A stretch of DNA of 64,000 nucleotides, taken from Paractinoplanes deccanensis (GTDB lineage Bacteria > Actinomycetota > Actinomycetes > Mycobacteriales > Micromonosporaceae). Positions 1 through 8,701 of this stretch are shown here, piece by piece. Numbering within the stretch: the first letter of the stretch is position 1; every line of letters starts with the position of its first letter. The stretch covers positions 1 to 64,000 of the forward strand of contig NZ_BOMI01000014.1 in assembly GCF_016862115.1 (NCBI RefSeq), in the 5' to 3' direction. The notes beneath the pieces were generated by a model. It was given only the letters and a program-made list of their open reading frames with translations. It searched no databases and had not been told where the DNA came from. The position numbers and the translations under genes are program-made.

Positions 1-51
1 CACGACGGTGGGCGCGATGCCGGCCACGACGACGGGCGCCGGCACCGGTGA
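1..51 (+). CDS. C-terminal tail of an upstream gene (partial)
   Basis: The frame starting at base 1 stays open to a TGA at 49-51, and that TGA overlaps the GTG start of the next gene in a GTGA arrangement. This is the overlap typical of genes in one operon. Only 16 residues are visible (rich in His, Asp, Gly, Arg), so no function can be given. A short open frame is weak evidence in DNA this GC-rich; the call rests on the 4-base overlap. Confidence 0.3.
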   Translation, partial: HDGGRDAGHDDGRRHR

Positions 52-362
52 GCGGCGAATTCTCCGTCCGCCCGGCCGACCTGGTCGCGCACGGCGGGCA
101 CGTCGAAGGGGTAGCGGCACAGGTCGGCGAGGCCGCCGCGGCGGGCCGGGCGGTGCGGGCGGGAGCGGGTGCCTACGGTCAGCTCTGCGCCATGGTTCCG
201 GCGATGCTCGACGTCCTGCAGGGCGACCTGGTCGACGGGGTGGCCGACAGTGCCGAGGCGCTGCGAGACACCGCGGCCAAGCTGCGCGCCACGGCCGAGC
301 ACTACGACGCCACCGACCGGGCCGGCGCCGACGTCATCACGCGCAGCGGACCGGCTCGGTGA
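48..362 (+). CDS. EspC/WXG100-like type VII secretion-associated protein
   Basis: A 104-residue, alpha-helical, Ala/Gly-rich protein beginning with GTG at 48. The opening 'FSVRPADLVAHGGHVEGVA' followed by a central stretch ending 'LRDTAAKLRATAEHYDATD' is the pattern of the small EspC-type family of actinobacteria, which accompany ESX (type VII) substrates and fold as helical hairpins. Its stop overlaps the GTG of the next gene by four bases (GTGA), so the two are translationally coupled. I infer that it is a chaperone or co-secreted partner of the large toxin-like protein that follows. Family assignment is from sequence pattern only. Confidence 0.7.
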   Translation: MSGEFSVRPADLVAHGGHVEGVAAQVGEAAAAGRAVRAGAGAYGQLCAMVPAMLDVLQGDLVDGVADSAEALRDTAAKLRATAEHYDATDRAGADVITRSGPAR

Positions 363-1654
363 CGGCGAATCCCCTGGTCGCCGCGCCGTCGGCGGCCGGG
401 CCCGGCGCGTGGGCCGGTGTCGCCATCGCCGAGGACATCGAGCAGATCGTCCTCGGCGTCAGGAGCGGCTCCTGGATCGACGGTGCCCTCGGCGCCGCCA
501 GTGCCGGCCTCGACGCGCTCGCTCTGATCTCCGACCCCGCCGGGGCGCTTCTTCAGTACGGCATCGCGTGGCTGATGGAGCACGTCACGCCGCTCTCCGA
601 GGCGCTCGACTGGCTCGCCGGCGACCCCGCCCAGATCGCCGCGCACGCCCAGACGTGGCGCAACGTCGCCGGCCGTCTCGCCGACGAGGCCGACGAGCTG
701 ATCCGGGCAGTGCGCTGGGACGTCAGCGAATGGGCCGGCGCCGCCGCCGACACGTACCGCGCGCACGCGGGCCGGCGCGCGGACACCTTGCGCGCGCTCG
801 GCCACGCCTCCGAGGGCATGGCCCTGATGACCGAGGGCGCCGGCATGCTGATCGGCACCGTGCGCGTCATGGTCCGCGACGGCATCGCGACGCTGGTGTC
901 CCGCCTGGTCGTCTACGCGGCCGAGCTGGTCGCCTCCCTCGGCGTCGCCACGCCGCTGGTGGTCGAGCAGGTGACCACGCTCTGCGCCTCGTGGGCCGCG
1001 CGGATCGGCCGCTGGCTCAAGCAGTTGATCTCCAGCCTGCGCCGACTCGGCACGGCCATGGAACAGCTGGGCGCCAAGATCCGCGATCTCCGGGCGACCC
1101 GGCGCGGCGAGACCGACATGGGCAAGCGGTCCGACTGGGCGCAGCGGGACCCGGGCGACCACCCGCGTCCCCCGGCCCGGACACCGGACAGCTACCTGCC
1201 GTCGGGCGACCCGATCTACCACAAGAGCACCGGCACAGCCATCGGCTACGACAGCCGGACCATGACGAACTTCGACAAGGTCAAGCCCGAGCCGGGATAC
1301 CACGACGTCGTCGTGCACGGTGAGAAGAACGGACTGGTGCGGCCTGGTGTGATCGGCGAGGACGGAGCCGACCACCCAGGCAACTTCACCCATCCGAATC
1401 AGATCGCCGACGCGGTCCGCAGCAATCCGGACTACACCGGCGGACCTGTCCGGCTCGTGGTGTGCCACAGCGGAACCGTCGACCCCGCCACCGGTTCCCT
1501 GCCGGTCGGGCAGGAGGTCGCGAACTCCCTGGGCGTGCCGGTCACCGCGCCGACGAACGCGGTCGGCGTGAACCGGTACCGTGCAGAACCACAGGTGCCG
1601 TTCATCCGCGACGGTGGCACCTGGGTGACCTTCAACCCGCAGACCACTGACTGA
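359..1654 (+). CDS. Type VII secreted polymorphic toxin, C80/caspase-like C-terminal domain
   Basis: 431 residues from GTG 359, chosen because it overlaps the previous stop (GTGA); longer upstream extensions run out of phase through the previous gene. Residues about 20-250 are helical and contain a WXG-like turn ('EWAGAAADTYR', W125), as in ESX substrates, with hydrophobic stretches around 160-225. After a charged Pro-rich linker (255-280) comes a distinct domain of about 150 residues with 'VVVHG' (H320-G321) and 'VRLVVCHSG' (C369), each after a predicted strand, then 'ANSLGVPVTAPTN' and 'GTWVTF'. This order of His-Gly, Cys and a late small strand resembles the MARTX-type C80 cysteine protease and other caspase-fold peptidases. 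I infer a toxin tip delivered by type VII secretion. The catalytic role of H320/C369 is a hypothesis. Confidence 0.65.
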   Translation: MTANPLVAAPSAAGPGAWAGVAIAEDIEQIVLGVRSGSWIDGALGAASAGLDALALISDPAGALLQYGIAWLMEHVTPLSEALDWLAGDPAQIAAHAQTWRNVAGRLADEADELIRAVRWDVSEWAGAAADTYRAHAGRRADTLRALGHASEGMALMTEGAGMLIGTVRVMVRDGIATLVSRLVVYAAELVASLGVATPLVVEQVTTLCASWAARIGRWLKQLISSLRRLGTAMEQLGAKIRDLRATRRGETDMGKRSDWAQRDPGDHPRPPARTPDSYLPSGDPIYHKSTGTAIGYDSRTMTNFDKVKPEPGYHDVVVHGEKNGLVRPGVIGEDGADHPGNFTHPNQIADAVRSNPDYTGGPVRLVVCHSGTVDPATGSLPVGQEVANSLGVPVTAPTNAVGVNRYRAEPQVPFIRDGGTWVTFNPQTTD

Positions 1655-1655
1655 G

Positions 1656-2087
1656 GTGCCCATGGTGAAGACAGCTGGGATGTTCGTCGAGCTGAGCCAA
1701 GGCATGCATCCCGAGTCGGCGCAGAGCATCCGTGACAACATCGCGGCCGAGGAACTGCCCGACGCTCCCCAGGTGGTCGCCTACCTCAACGCCGGACACC
1801 CGCTCATCGACATGATGGATATCGAGGACGACCCGCTCGAGCCGGGCCGCCAGGTCCTGAACGGCAGCTCGATCCTCACCGACGGTGAGTGGCTGTGGCG
1901 GCTGGATTTCGGCTACTACGTGCGCCGGCACCGTGTCGTCGTGCCTCCGGAGCTGCTGGCTTCCATCCGCGAGCACGATTACGTCGTTCCGGACGCCAGC
2001 GTCGAGAGGCTCACCGAACTGGCGGCGACGGCGGAGAAATTCGCCTTCGGGCCCAACGGCGGCGTTCCCTTCCCGAGCCAGGCGTAG
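1656..2087 (+). CDS. Candidate immunity protein for the upstream toxin
   Basis: 143 residues, acidic, no signal peptide or membrane segment. Starts at GTG 1656, one base after the toxin stop (ATG 1662 is an in-frame alternative). The text 'DAPQVVAYLNAGHPLIDMM' and 'LTDGEWLWRLDFGYYVRRH' describes a small mixed alpha/beta protein; I recall similar sequences downstream of actinobacterial toxin genes, but I cannot name a family. Position directly behind a single polymorphic toxin and in front of a strong terminator supports an immunity role; this is inference from context. Confidence 0.55.
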   Translation: MPMVKTAGMFVELSQGMHPESAQSIRDNIAAEELPDAPQVVAYLNAGHPLIDMMDIEDDPLEPGRQVLNGSSILTDGEWLWRLDFGYYVRRHRVVVPPELLASIREHDYVVPDASVERLTELAATAEKFAFGPNGGVPFPSQA

Positions 2088-2105
2088 GCGGAGCAGACAC
2101 AGAAA

Positions 2106-2137
2106 GAGGCCCGCTACGGACGGATGTAGCGGGCCTC
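2106..2137. terminator. Bidirectional hairpin terminator
   Basis: A perfect 12-bp inverted repeat (GAGGCCCGCTAC, 8-base loop, GTAGCGGGCCTC) lies between two convergent genes ending at 2087 and 2146. There is no long T-run, as is usual for actinobacterial terminators. It would serve both the toxin/immunity operon and the alpha-galactosidase operon. Confidence 0.8.
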
Positions 2138-2145
2138 AACCTTCC

Positions 2146-3999
2146 TTAGCGGAGCGGGCTCTTGGCGACCTCGAGCCGGTCGATGTCCGGCGCGTACACC
2201 GTGGTGCTGCTGTCCAGCTCGACCGTGTTGGTGCCGGCCTTCAGCTGGAGCGGGAGCGTCGCCGTGGCCGGCAGCCCCCAGCCGCCGCTGGAGGGCGGGG
2301 CGATGGTCACCGGGTTGGTGCCGTTCGCCGAGACCGTGATCGAGCGGGGGTCGCCGCTGACGTACCGCACGTTCACCTGGTAGGTGCCCGAGCGCGGCAC
2401 CACGACCGTGCGGAACTGCACCGCGCCGCCGTTGTAGAGGTTGCCCACCTTCTTGCCGCCGGAGCACGCCTCGCAGTCCGCGATCGACGCGCCGTAGGCC
2501 AGTGAAGCGTTCTCCGCCTCGTATCCGACCACACCCGTGCCGGCCGAGCGCGGCGTCACCTTGTAGAGCTTGGTGCCGTGCGACGGGACCGTGGCCGAGA
2601 TGCCGCCGTCGCGCACGCCCACCGGCTTGCCCGCCCACACGTCGCGGACGTCCGCGCGGCCGGAGAAGCCGAGGCTGGTCCACTGTGCCGAGACCGTCGC
2701 GGGGAAGGCGCCCATGTTGAACAGTGCCACCGTGTACGAGCCGTCCTTGTTGCGCACGCCCCACACCTGGGACGTGCCCGCCGGGGTCACCGGGCGGGCC
2801 GGGCGGCCCTGCTGGTTGAGGGCGATGACCTCGCGGTTGGTGAGCAGCTTCAGGCCGTACGGGTCGAGCTTGGTCAGGTCGTCGCCCGTGTAGAGCGGCG
2901 CCGCCGAGATGGCCCAGAGCGTGTAGTAGGCGCGGCGCTCGTCCTCGGTGAGGCCGTCCAACTCGCCGTTGCCGACGTCGACGGCGTCCAGGTCGTTCCA
3001 GCCACCGGGGCCGGCCCAGGGCTGCCAGGCCGGCACGTCGTCCCAGCGGATCTTCACCGAGTTGTTCCAGGTGACCAGGGTGTCGCAGTAGCACTCGACG
3101 TCGGTGTCGATGCGCCAGCCGTTCGCGTTCGCCCGCCAGTCGGCCGCGTAGTTGCGGTCGAGCGACCAGGACAGCAGGAAGCGGATCGGCCGGCCGGTCT
3201 TGTCGATGGCCGCGCGCCACGCCTGCACGTCGGCGACGTTGTTGTAGTTGTCGCCGCTCTTGAACGAGCCGGGGCCGACGCCGTCGAGCTTGAGGAAGTC
3301 GAAGCCCCAGTCGGCGATCAGCTGCGCCTGCGAGTCGATGTACTGCGACGCGCACGGCTTGCTGAAGTCAATCTTGTACGAGCTGTCCCAGCCGTTCGTG
3401 GTGCGCAGGTCACCGTAGACGATGTCGCCCGTGGTGCAGCCCGGCGCGTTCCAGATCGGGGTCCTGCCCTCGCCGTACGCCGTCTTGTTGAGCCCGACCG
3501 CGAGGTAGATGCCCGCCTTGAGGCCCTTGCCGTGGATGTAGTCGGCGATCCATTTCATGCCGTGCGGGAACCGGTCCGGCGCGGCGATCTCGCGGCCGTA
3601 CCCGTCGTAGCTGATGGTGTCCCATTCCTGGAGGCCGCGGGACCAGCCGGCGTCGATGTTGACGTACTGGTAGCCGTACGGCTTGAGCTTGGTCGCCAGG
3701 GCGTCGATCTGCGGGAGCAGGCGTTCCTCGGTCAGCCAGCTGCCGCCGCCGCTGGGGTTGACGCCGGCCCGGGTGGTGGACTGCAGGCTCCAGCTGGACC
3801 AGCCCATGAGCGGCGTGTCGGCGATGCCGGGTGCGGAGACGGCGGCCCGCTGGGCGGGGGAGGCGTCTCGAGTGGCCGAGGCGGTGGCCTTCGGCGCGGG
3901 CTTGGGGGAGGGGCCTTGGGCGTACGCCGGTGGGGCCGCGCCGAGGACGAGGACCGCGCCGGCGAACGCGGCCAGGCGGGATCGAACGGTGGATCGCAC
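2146..3999 (-). CDS. Secreted alpha-galactosidase, GH27 with C-terminal CBM35-type domain
   Basis: 617 residues from a GTG start with a strong AAGGAAGG site upstream. Residues 1-28 are a Sec signal peptide ending 'PAYAQ', followed by an Ala/Pro/Lys linker. The GH27 barrel begins at 'TPLMGWSSWS' (63-72); 'VNIDAGW' and 'FDFLKLDG' give the likely nucleophile D239, and 'GWRIDTDV' the likely acid/base D300, matching the spacing seen in the family. A beta-sandwich domain follows the barrel, then residues about 507-617 ('VGYEAENA', 'GGAVQF', 'VNVRYVSG', 'NTVELD', 'DIDRLEV') form a CBM35/CBM6-like carbohydrate-binding module. It hydrolyses terminal alpha-galactosyl groups outside the cell. It lies 35 bp downstream of the ROK repressor gene, probably co-transcribed, and faces the intracellular GH36 and importer. 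Confidence 0.93.
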   Translation of the reverse strand: MRSTVRSRLAAFAGAVLVLGAAPPAYAQGPSPKPAPKATASATRDASPAQRAAVSAPGIADTPLMGWSSWSLQSTTRAGVNPSGGGSWLTEERLLPQIDALATKLKPYGYQYVNIDAGWSRGLQEWDTISYDGYGREIAAPDRFPHGMKWIADYIHGKGLKAGIYLAVGLNKTAYGEGRTPIWNAPGCTTGDIVYGDLRTTNGWDSSYKIDFSKPCASQYIDSQAQLIADWGFDFLKLDGVGPGSFKSGDNYNNVADVQAWRAAIDKTGRPIRFLLSWSLDRNYAADWRANANGWRIDTDVECYCDTLVTWNNSVKIRWDDVPAWQPWAGPGGWNDLDAVDVGNGELDGLTEDERRAYYTLWAISAAPLYTGDDLTKLDPYGLKLLTNREVIALNQQGRPARPVTPAGTSQVWGVRNKDGSYTVALFNMGAFPATVSAQWTSLGFSGRADVRDVWAGKPVGVRDGGISATVPSHGTKLYKVTPRSAGTGVVGYEAENASLAYGASIADCEACSGGKKVGNLYNGGAVQFRTVVVPRSGTYQVNVRYVSGDPRSITVSANGTNPVTIAPPSSGGWGLPATATLPLQLKAGTNTVELDSSTTVYAPDIDRLEVAKSPLR

Positions 4000-4034
4000 A
4001 GGTGAAACCTTCCTTGAGGACGATCAAGGGGTGT

Positions 4035-5189
4035 TCATGCGAGAGGGACCAGCCGGGACTGGATGCTGACCGCGGCGGCCCCGCGCGCCCACTCCTCGAA
4101 GGGGAGGGGACGGATGGAGAGCGGGCAGTCGACGGCGGCGCCGAACGCCTGCCGTTCGAAGCCCGCGCGGATGTGCGGTTCGAACAGGTCGTACGCGGAC
4201 AGGCCCTCACCGGAGACGACGATGCGGGCCGGCCCGACCAGGTTGGCCACGGCCGCGATGCCGAGCCCGATCGCCTCACCGGCGCGGGCGAAGACGGCGC
4301 CGACCGTGGGGTCGCCGTCGCGGGCCAGGTCGACGGCGGCCTCGATGGTGGGCGTGCCGGCCGCCGCCACGATGTACGACGTTCCGGCGATCGCCTCGAC
4401 GCAGCCGCGGCTGCCGCAGTGGCACTGCGGGCCGGAGGCGTCGACGCTGAGGTGGCCGATCTCGCCGGCGACGCCGTGTGAGCCGGACACCGGGCGCCCG
4501 TTGACCACGAGGCCGCAGCCGATGCCGACGCCGACGGTGACCAGCGCGAACGAGTCCGCCCCGGCGCCTTCGCCGAACCAGTGCTCGGCCGTGGTGAGTG
4601 CCTTGACGTCGTTCTCGACGGTCACGGCGAGCCCGGTGGCGGCCGCCGCGAGCTTGCCGAGCCGCACGTTGTGCCAGCGCAGGAACGGTGAGTATCGCAC
4701 CAGCCCGGACTCGCGGTCGACGTCGCCGGAGACGGCCAGGCCGAGCCGCCGGGTGCGTTCCCGGTAGTTCTGCGGCCCGTCGAGCAGCTCGGCGACCAGC
4801 GCCGCGATCTCGGCGAGCACGTCGTCGACCGAGGAGCTCGCCAGCGGGCGGTGCGCGACGGCGTGGACCTGCGCGGTCAGGTCGCAGACCACCCCGATGA
4901 GCTCGTCGCCGGTGAGCTTGACGCCGGCGAAGAACTCCCGGTCGGCGCGCACCATGAGCGGGCTCGCCGGGCGGCCGGCGCCGGGGCCGGTGCGCTCGGT
5001 CGCGTCGAGCTCGCTGAGGTATCCGGCGTTGATCAGGGGCCGGGCCGCCTTGGTGACGGCCGCGGACGACAGGCCGAGCTTGCGTGCCAAGGTCACCCGG
5101 CTCTGCGGACCCGAGGTGACCAGGGCGGTCAGGATCGCGGCCGCCGCGGGGGAGGCGGCGAGCACGGCGTCGTCATCAACCGGAACCAT
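4035..5189 (-). CDS. ROK-family sugar-responsive repressor
   Basis: 384 residues from ATG 5189. N-terminal winged helix ('RVTLARKLGLSSAAVTKAA', near residues 30-50), then a ROK sugar-kinase-like domain with the zinc motif 'CHCGSRGCVE' and phosphate-binding glycines ('VTVGVGIGCGLVVNG'). Regulators with this build bind an operator and release it when a sugar occupies the ROK pocket. In-frame ATGs also exist at 5213 and 5234, produced by a 24-bp duplication. A promoter with its -10 at 5222-5227 would leave 5234 outside the transcript, so 5189 (or 5213) is preferred; none has an ideal ribosome site. Context (GH27 downstream, GH36 plus importer divergent) makes alpha-galactosides the likely inducers. 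Confidence 0.88.
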   Translation of the reverse strand: MVPVDDDAVLAASPAAAAILTALVTSGPQSRVTLARKLGLSSAAVTKAARPLINAGYLSELDATERTGPGAGRPASPLMVRADREFFAGVKLTGDELIGVVCDLTAQVHAVAHRPLASSSVDDVLAEIAALVAELLDGPQNYRERTRRLGLAVSGDVDRESGLVRYSPFLRWHNVRLGKLAAAATGLAVTVENDVKALTTAEHWFGEGAGADSFALVTVGVGIGCGLVVNGRPVSGSHGVAGEIGHLSVDASGPQCHCGSRGCVEAIAGTSYIVAAAGTPTIEAAVDLARDGDPTVGAVFARAGEAIGLGIAAVANLVGPARIVVSGEGLSAYDLFEPHIRAGFERQAFGAAVDCPLSIRPLPFEEWARGAAAVSIQSRLVPLA

Positions 5190-5222
5190 GCCTCGGAAGT
5201 CAACCGCAACCATGCCTCGGAA
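5175..5222 (-). repeat. Tandem 24-bp duplication across the repressor start
   Basis: Two adjacent 24-bp units (5199-5222 and 5175-5198) differ at only two positions and each contains CGAGGCATGGTT, so each offers the same weak ribosome site and ATG. The unit is in frame, so either start gives the same protein except for eight residues. Confidence 0.85.
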
Positions 5223-5250
5223 AGCTAGAACCATTAATTAACTTCGTCAA
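5222..5250 (-). promoter_or_regulatory. Promoter for the ROK repressor with palindromic operator in spacer
   Basis: Reading the minus strand, TTGACG (5250-5245) and TAGCTT (5227-5222) are separated by exactly 17 bases. The spacer holds the 8-bp palindrome TTAATTAA (5234-5241), unusually AT-rich for this DNA and well placed for self-repression by the ROK protein. Confidence 0.55.
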
Positions 5251-5253
5251 GTA

Positions 5254-5283
5254 TTGATTTCCGGGCTAGATCGAACTTAGGCT
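5254..5283 (+). promoter_or_regulatory. Candidate promoter for GH36/importer operon
   Basis: TTGATT (5254-5259) and TAGGCT (5278-5283) with an 18-base spacer, about 50 bases before the GH36 start. It abuts the divergent repressor promoter, so one operator near TTAATTAA could control both directions. Confidence 0.4.
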
Positions 5284-5335
5284 CGGCGGCGCCACGTCAC
5301 CCCAGTGACATCGACGTGTAACCACGAGGACTCAC

Positions 5336-7402
5336 ATGCCCATCTCGTACGAAACCGATCGCCGCCTCTGGCTCCTCCAGGGCGACACCACGGCCTACGC
5401 CGTCCGGCTCGACGCCGGCGACGTCCCGCGGCACGTGCACTGGGGTCCGAGCATCACCCTGAGCGAGGCGGTGGCCCTCAGCCACGAGCTGCCCGATCCC
5501 GCCGCCAGCAGCTTCGAGCAGGGCCCCGGCGCCGCCGAGCTGGCCGTCGAGGGCGGCGACCACTTCGGGCCGGCCTCCCTCCAGGTCCGCTTCGCCGACG
5601 GCACCCGCGGCGTCGAGTGGCGCTTCATCGGGCACGAGGCCCGCGGCGACCACCTGCGCGTCGAGCTGGCCGACCGCTACTACCCGCTGCGCGTCACCCT
5701 GCACTACCGCCTCCAGGGCGACGTCCTCGAACGCTGGGCCGACGTCGTCAACCACGGCCCCGACCAGCTCGACGTGCTGCGCGCCGACTCCGCCGCCTGG
5801 CACGTGCCGGTCCAGGAAAGCTACCGGCTCAGCCACCTCGTCGGCGCCTGGAACAGCGAGTTCCGGCTGCGCCGGGTCGAGCTGCCGGCCGCCGAGACCG
5901 TGCTGACCAGCCGCCGCGGCACCACCAGCCACCACGCCAACCCATGGCTCGCGATCGACGACGGCACGGCCGGCGAGGAGCACGGCGAGGTCTGGAGCAC
6001 GGTCCTCGCCTGGAGCGGCAGCTGGCGCGTCACCGTGCACCGCGACCCCGGCGGCCGCACCGGCTGGACCGGCGGCTTCGGGCACGAGGGGCTGACCTGG
6101 ACGCTCGAGGCGGGCGAGACGCTCACCACGCCCACCTTCTCCGGGCTCTACAGCGCCGAGGGCTTCGGCGCCGCGAGTCGCGCCTGGCACGCGTACGTCA
6201 CCCGCCAGGTCCTGCCCCACCCCGGCGAGGACCGTCCGGTGCTCTACAACTCGTGGGAGGCCACCGGGTTCGACGTCGACGAGGCCGGCCAGATGGCGCT
6301 GGCGGCCAGGGCCGCGAGCCTGGGCGCCGAGCTCTTCGTGATGGACGACGGCTGGTTCGGCGCTCGGCTCAGCGACCGCGCCGGGCTCGGCGACTGGCAG
6401 CCCAACTCGCGCCGCTTCCCGAACGGCCTGCGCCCGCTCGCCGACGAGGTGCGCCGGCTCGGCATGCGGTTCGGCATCTGGGTCGAGCCCGAGATGGTCA
6501 ACCCGGACAGCGACCTCTACCGCGCCCACCCCGACTGGGTGCTGCACCAGCCCAACCGGCGCCGCACCGAGATGCGCAACCAGCTGGTGCTCAACTTCGC
6601 GCGCCCCGACGTCGAGCAGTGGGCCCACGCGTGGCTCGACCGGCTGGTCGGCGACCTCGGCCTCGACTTCCTCAAGTGGGACTTCAACCGGGCCTTCACC
6701 GAGGCCGGGCCCGACCGGGTGTTCCTCGAGCACACCCGGGCCGTCTACCGGGTCATGGACCGGCTCCGCGCCGACCACCCCGGCCTGCGCATCGAGGCGT
6801 GCGCGGGCGGCGGCGGGCGCGCCGACCTCGGCATCCTGCGCCGCACCGACCAGATCTGGCCGTCCGACAACACCGACCCGGTCGACCGCATCGGCATCCA
6901 GCACGGCTTCGGCCAGTACTTCCCGGCCCGGGTGATGAGCTCCTGGGTCACCGACAACCCGAACGTCACCACCGGGCGGACCACCCCGCTGCGCTTCCGC
7001 TTCCACGTGGCCATGGCCGGGGTCCTCGGCCTCGGCGGCGACCTGACCACGTGGAGCGCGGACGAGCTCAAGGAGGCCGCCGAGCACGTCGCCGCGTACA
7101 AGCGCATCCGGCCCGTCGTCCAGCACGGCACGGCGTACCGGCTGGAAGGCTCCGGAACCCTCACCGGCGTGCAGTACGTGCGCGACGGCGAGCACGTGAT
7201 CATCGCCTGGTGCCCGACCAGGCCGTACGGCTACACCCCCGGGCCGCTCCCGCTGCCCGCCGTCAGCGCCGGCGCCGACTACCTCGACCTCGACACCGGC
7301 ATCACCCACACCGGGGCCGTCCTGCTCCATCGGGGACTGCCCCTCGACCTGCCGCCCGGCGACCACGCGAGTGCCATCGTCCGGCTCCGGCGACTGCCAT
7401 AG
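5336..7402 (+). CDS. Intracellular alpha-galactosidase, GH36
   Basis: 688 residues from ATG 5336 behind a GAGGA site. No signal peptide. An N-terminal beta-supersandwich (about 1-290) precedes the barrel. GH36 landmarks are present: 'FVMDDGWFG' (335-342), 'GIWVEPEMVNPDSDLY', 'LKWDFNR' with likely nucleophile D449, 'EACAGGGGRADLG' and 'WPSDNTD' with likely acid/base D511. Length is typical of bacterial GH36. It would cleave alpha-1,6-galactosides (melibiose, raffinose type) taken up by the ABC importer encoded immediately downstream. It is the first gene of that operon, divergent from the ROK repressor. Confidence 0.94.
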   Translation: MPISYETDRRLWLLQGDTTAYAVRLDAGDVPRHVHWGPSITLSEAVALSHELPDPAASSFEQGPGAAELAVEGGDHFGPASLQVRFADGTRGVEWRFIGHEARGDHLRVELADRYYPLRVTLHYRLQGDVLERWADVVNHGPDQLDVLRADSAAWHVPVQESYRLSHLVGAWNSEFRLRRVELPAAETVLTSRRGTTSHHANPWLAIDDGTAGEEHGEVWSTVLAWSGSWRVTVHRDPGGRTGWTGGFGHEGLTWTLEAGETLTTPTFSGLYSAEGFGAASRAWHAYVTRQVLPHPGEDRPVLYNSWEATGFDVDEAGQMALAARAASLGAELFVMDDGWFGARLSDRAGLGDWQPNSRRFPNGLRPLADEVRRLGMRFGIWVEPEMVNPDSDLYRAHPDWVLHQPNRRRTEMRNQLVLNFARPDVEQWAHAWLDRLVGDLGLDFLKWDFNRAFTEAGPDRVFLEHTRAVYRVMDRLRADHPGLRIEACAGGGGRADLGILRRTDQIWPSDNTDPVDRIGIQHGFGQYFPARVMSSWVTDNPNVTTGRTTPLRFRFHVAMAGVLGLGGDLTTWSADELKEAAEHVAAYKRIRPVVQHGTAYRLEGSGTLTGVQYVRDGEHVIIAWCPTRPYGYTPGPLPLPAVSAGADYLDLDTGITHTGAVLLHRGLPLDLPPGDHASAIVRLRRLP

Positions 7403-7425
7403 ACACCATCCACCGTGGAGTAGTC

Positions 7426-8697
7426 ATGAACCAGTCGCGTCGTACCCTCCTGAAGAGCGCCGTCGCCCTCGGGGCGGTGCCCGTCCTCCCCGCCCTCGCC
7501 GCGTGCAGCGGCGGCGACCCGGCCGGCGCGCCGGAGAACAGCAAGGCCACCTCGCTCGGCTCCGGCCTGGCCGACGCCGTGCCGAAGTCGGGCATCCAGG
7601 CCATGGTCGACGGCTTCCAGCGCAGCAGCGGCGACACCGTGCGGCTCAACGTGATGCCGCGCCAGCAGCTGATCGACAACGTCAGCACCTATCTGCAGTC
7701 CAACCCCGAGGACGTCATCACCTGGTTCGCCGGCTACCGCATGCGCTACTACGCGGGCAAGGGGCTGCTGGCGCCGATCGACGACGTGTGGGAGAAGGTC
7801 GGCAAGAACTTCGGCACCGGGCTGGCGGACGCTTCCTCGTACGAGGGCAAGAAGTACCTGGTCCCCAACTACAACTACCCGTGGGTCGTCTTCTACCGCA
7901 AAAGCGTGTGGCAGCAGCACGGGTACGAGGTGCCGGCCACCTGGGACGCGCTGCTCGCCCTGTGCGCGCGGATGAAGAAGGACGGCCTCACGCCGATCGC
8001 CTTCGGTGACAAGGACGGCTGGCCGGCCATGGGCACGTTCGACTACCTGAACATGCGCACCAACGGCTACCAGTTCCACGTCGACCTCTGCGCGCACAAG
8101 GAGTCGTGGGACTCGCCCAAGGTGCAGGCCGTCTTCGACAACTGGAAGCAGCTGCTGCCCTATCAGGACACCGGCGCGCTCGGCGCGACCTGGCAGCAGG
8201 CGGCCCGCTCGCTGGCGTCGAAGAAGTCCGGCATGTACCTGATCGGCACGTTCCTGCTGCAGGAGCTCACCGACAAGGCGGTCGTCGACGACCTCGACTT
8301 CTTCGCGTTCCCGGAGATCGCGGTCGAGGGCACGGACGCCGTCGAGGCGCCCATCGACGGCTTCGTGATGGCCAAGCGGGCCGAGAAGAACCAGGCCGCC
8401 AAGGACTTCCTGGCCTACCTCGGCACGGGCAAGGCGCAGGACGCGTACGCCGCGAAGGACCCCTCCAACCTGCAGACCGCCGCCGACGCCGACCGCTCGA
8501 CGTTCTCGCCGATCCAGAAGAAGGCCGCCGAGCTGATCGCGAACGCCAAGAGCGTCAGCCAGTTCTTCGACCGCGACGCGCTCCCGGCCATGGCGAACAA
8601 CGTCATGATCCCCGCCCTGCAGAGCTTCCTGAAGGACGGCAAGATCGACATCAAGGGCCTCGAGACCCAGGCCAAGACGCTGTACGCCTCCGCGTGA
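7426..8697 (+). CDS. Sugar ABC transporter substrate-binding lipoprotein
   Basis: 423 residues from ATG 7426 (GGAG 8 bases upstream). The N-terminus carries both a twin-arginine style motif ('SRRTLLK') and a lipobox 'LAAC' (C at about 26), so it is a lipid-anchored extracellular protein, possibly Tat-exported. The remainder is a family 1 (MalE/MsmE-type) solute-binding fold with 'FAGYRMRYYAGKGLLAPID' and 'YPWVVFYRKSVW'. First component of the importer: SBP, then two permeases, with spacings of 4 bases and a 1-base overlap. Located directly after GH36, so the ligand is probably an alpha-galactoside. Confidence 0.92.
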   Translation: MNQSRRTLLKSAVALGAVPVLPALAACSGGDPAGAPENSKATSLGSGLADAVPKSGIQAMVDGFQRSSGDTVRLNVMPRQQLIDNVSTYLQSNPEDVITWFAGYRMRYYAGKGLLAPIDDVWEKVGKNFGTGLADASSYEGKKYLVPNYNYPWVVFYRKSVWQQHGYEVPATWDALLALCARMKKDGLTPIAFGDKDGWPAMGTFDYLNMRTNGYQFHVDLCAHKESWDSPKVQAVFDNWKQLLPYQDTGALGATWQQAARSLASKKSGMYLIGTFLLQELTDKAVVDDLDFFAFPEIAVEGTDAVEAPIDGFVMAKRAEKNQAAKDFLAYLGTGKAQDAYAAKDPSNLQTAADADRSTFSPIQKKAAELIANAKSVSQFFDRDALPAMANNVMIPALQSFLKDGKIDIKGLETQAKTLYASA

Positions 8698-8701
8698 CGC
8701 C

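Noticed and set aside
5297..7366. Long antisense frames (also at 302-1741, 7279-8946, 12288-13598, 36831-38300 and 40780-42453)
   Set aside because: They lie opposite well-supported genes, have Arg/Gly/Val-rich shadow composition typical of high-GC DNA, and lack ribosome sites.
5305..8697. A single plus-strand frame of 1130 codons
   Set aside because: Its first two thirds run out of phase through GH36 with Arg/Pro-rich low-complexity content. Only the part from ATG 7426 is the real binding-protein gene.
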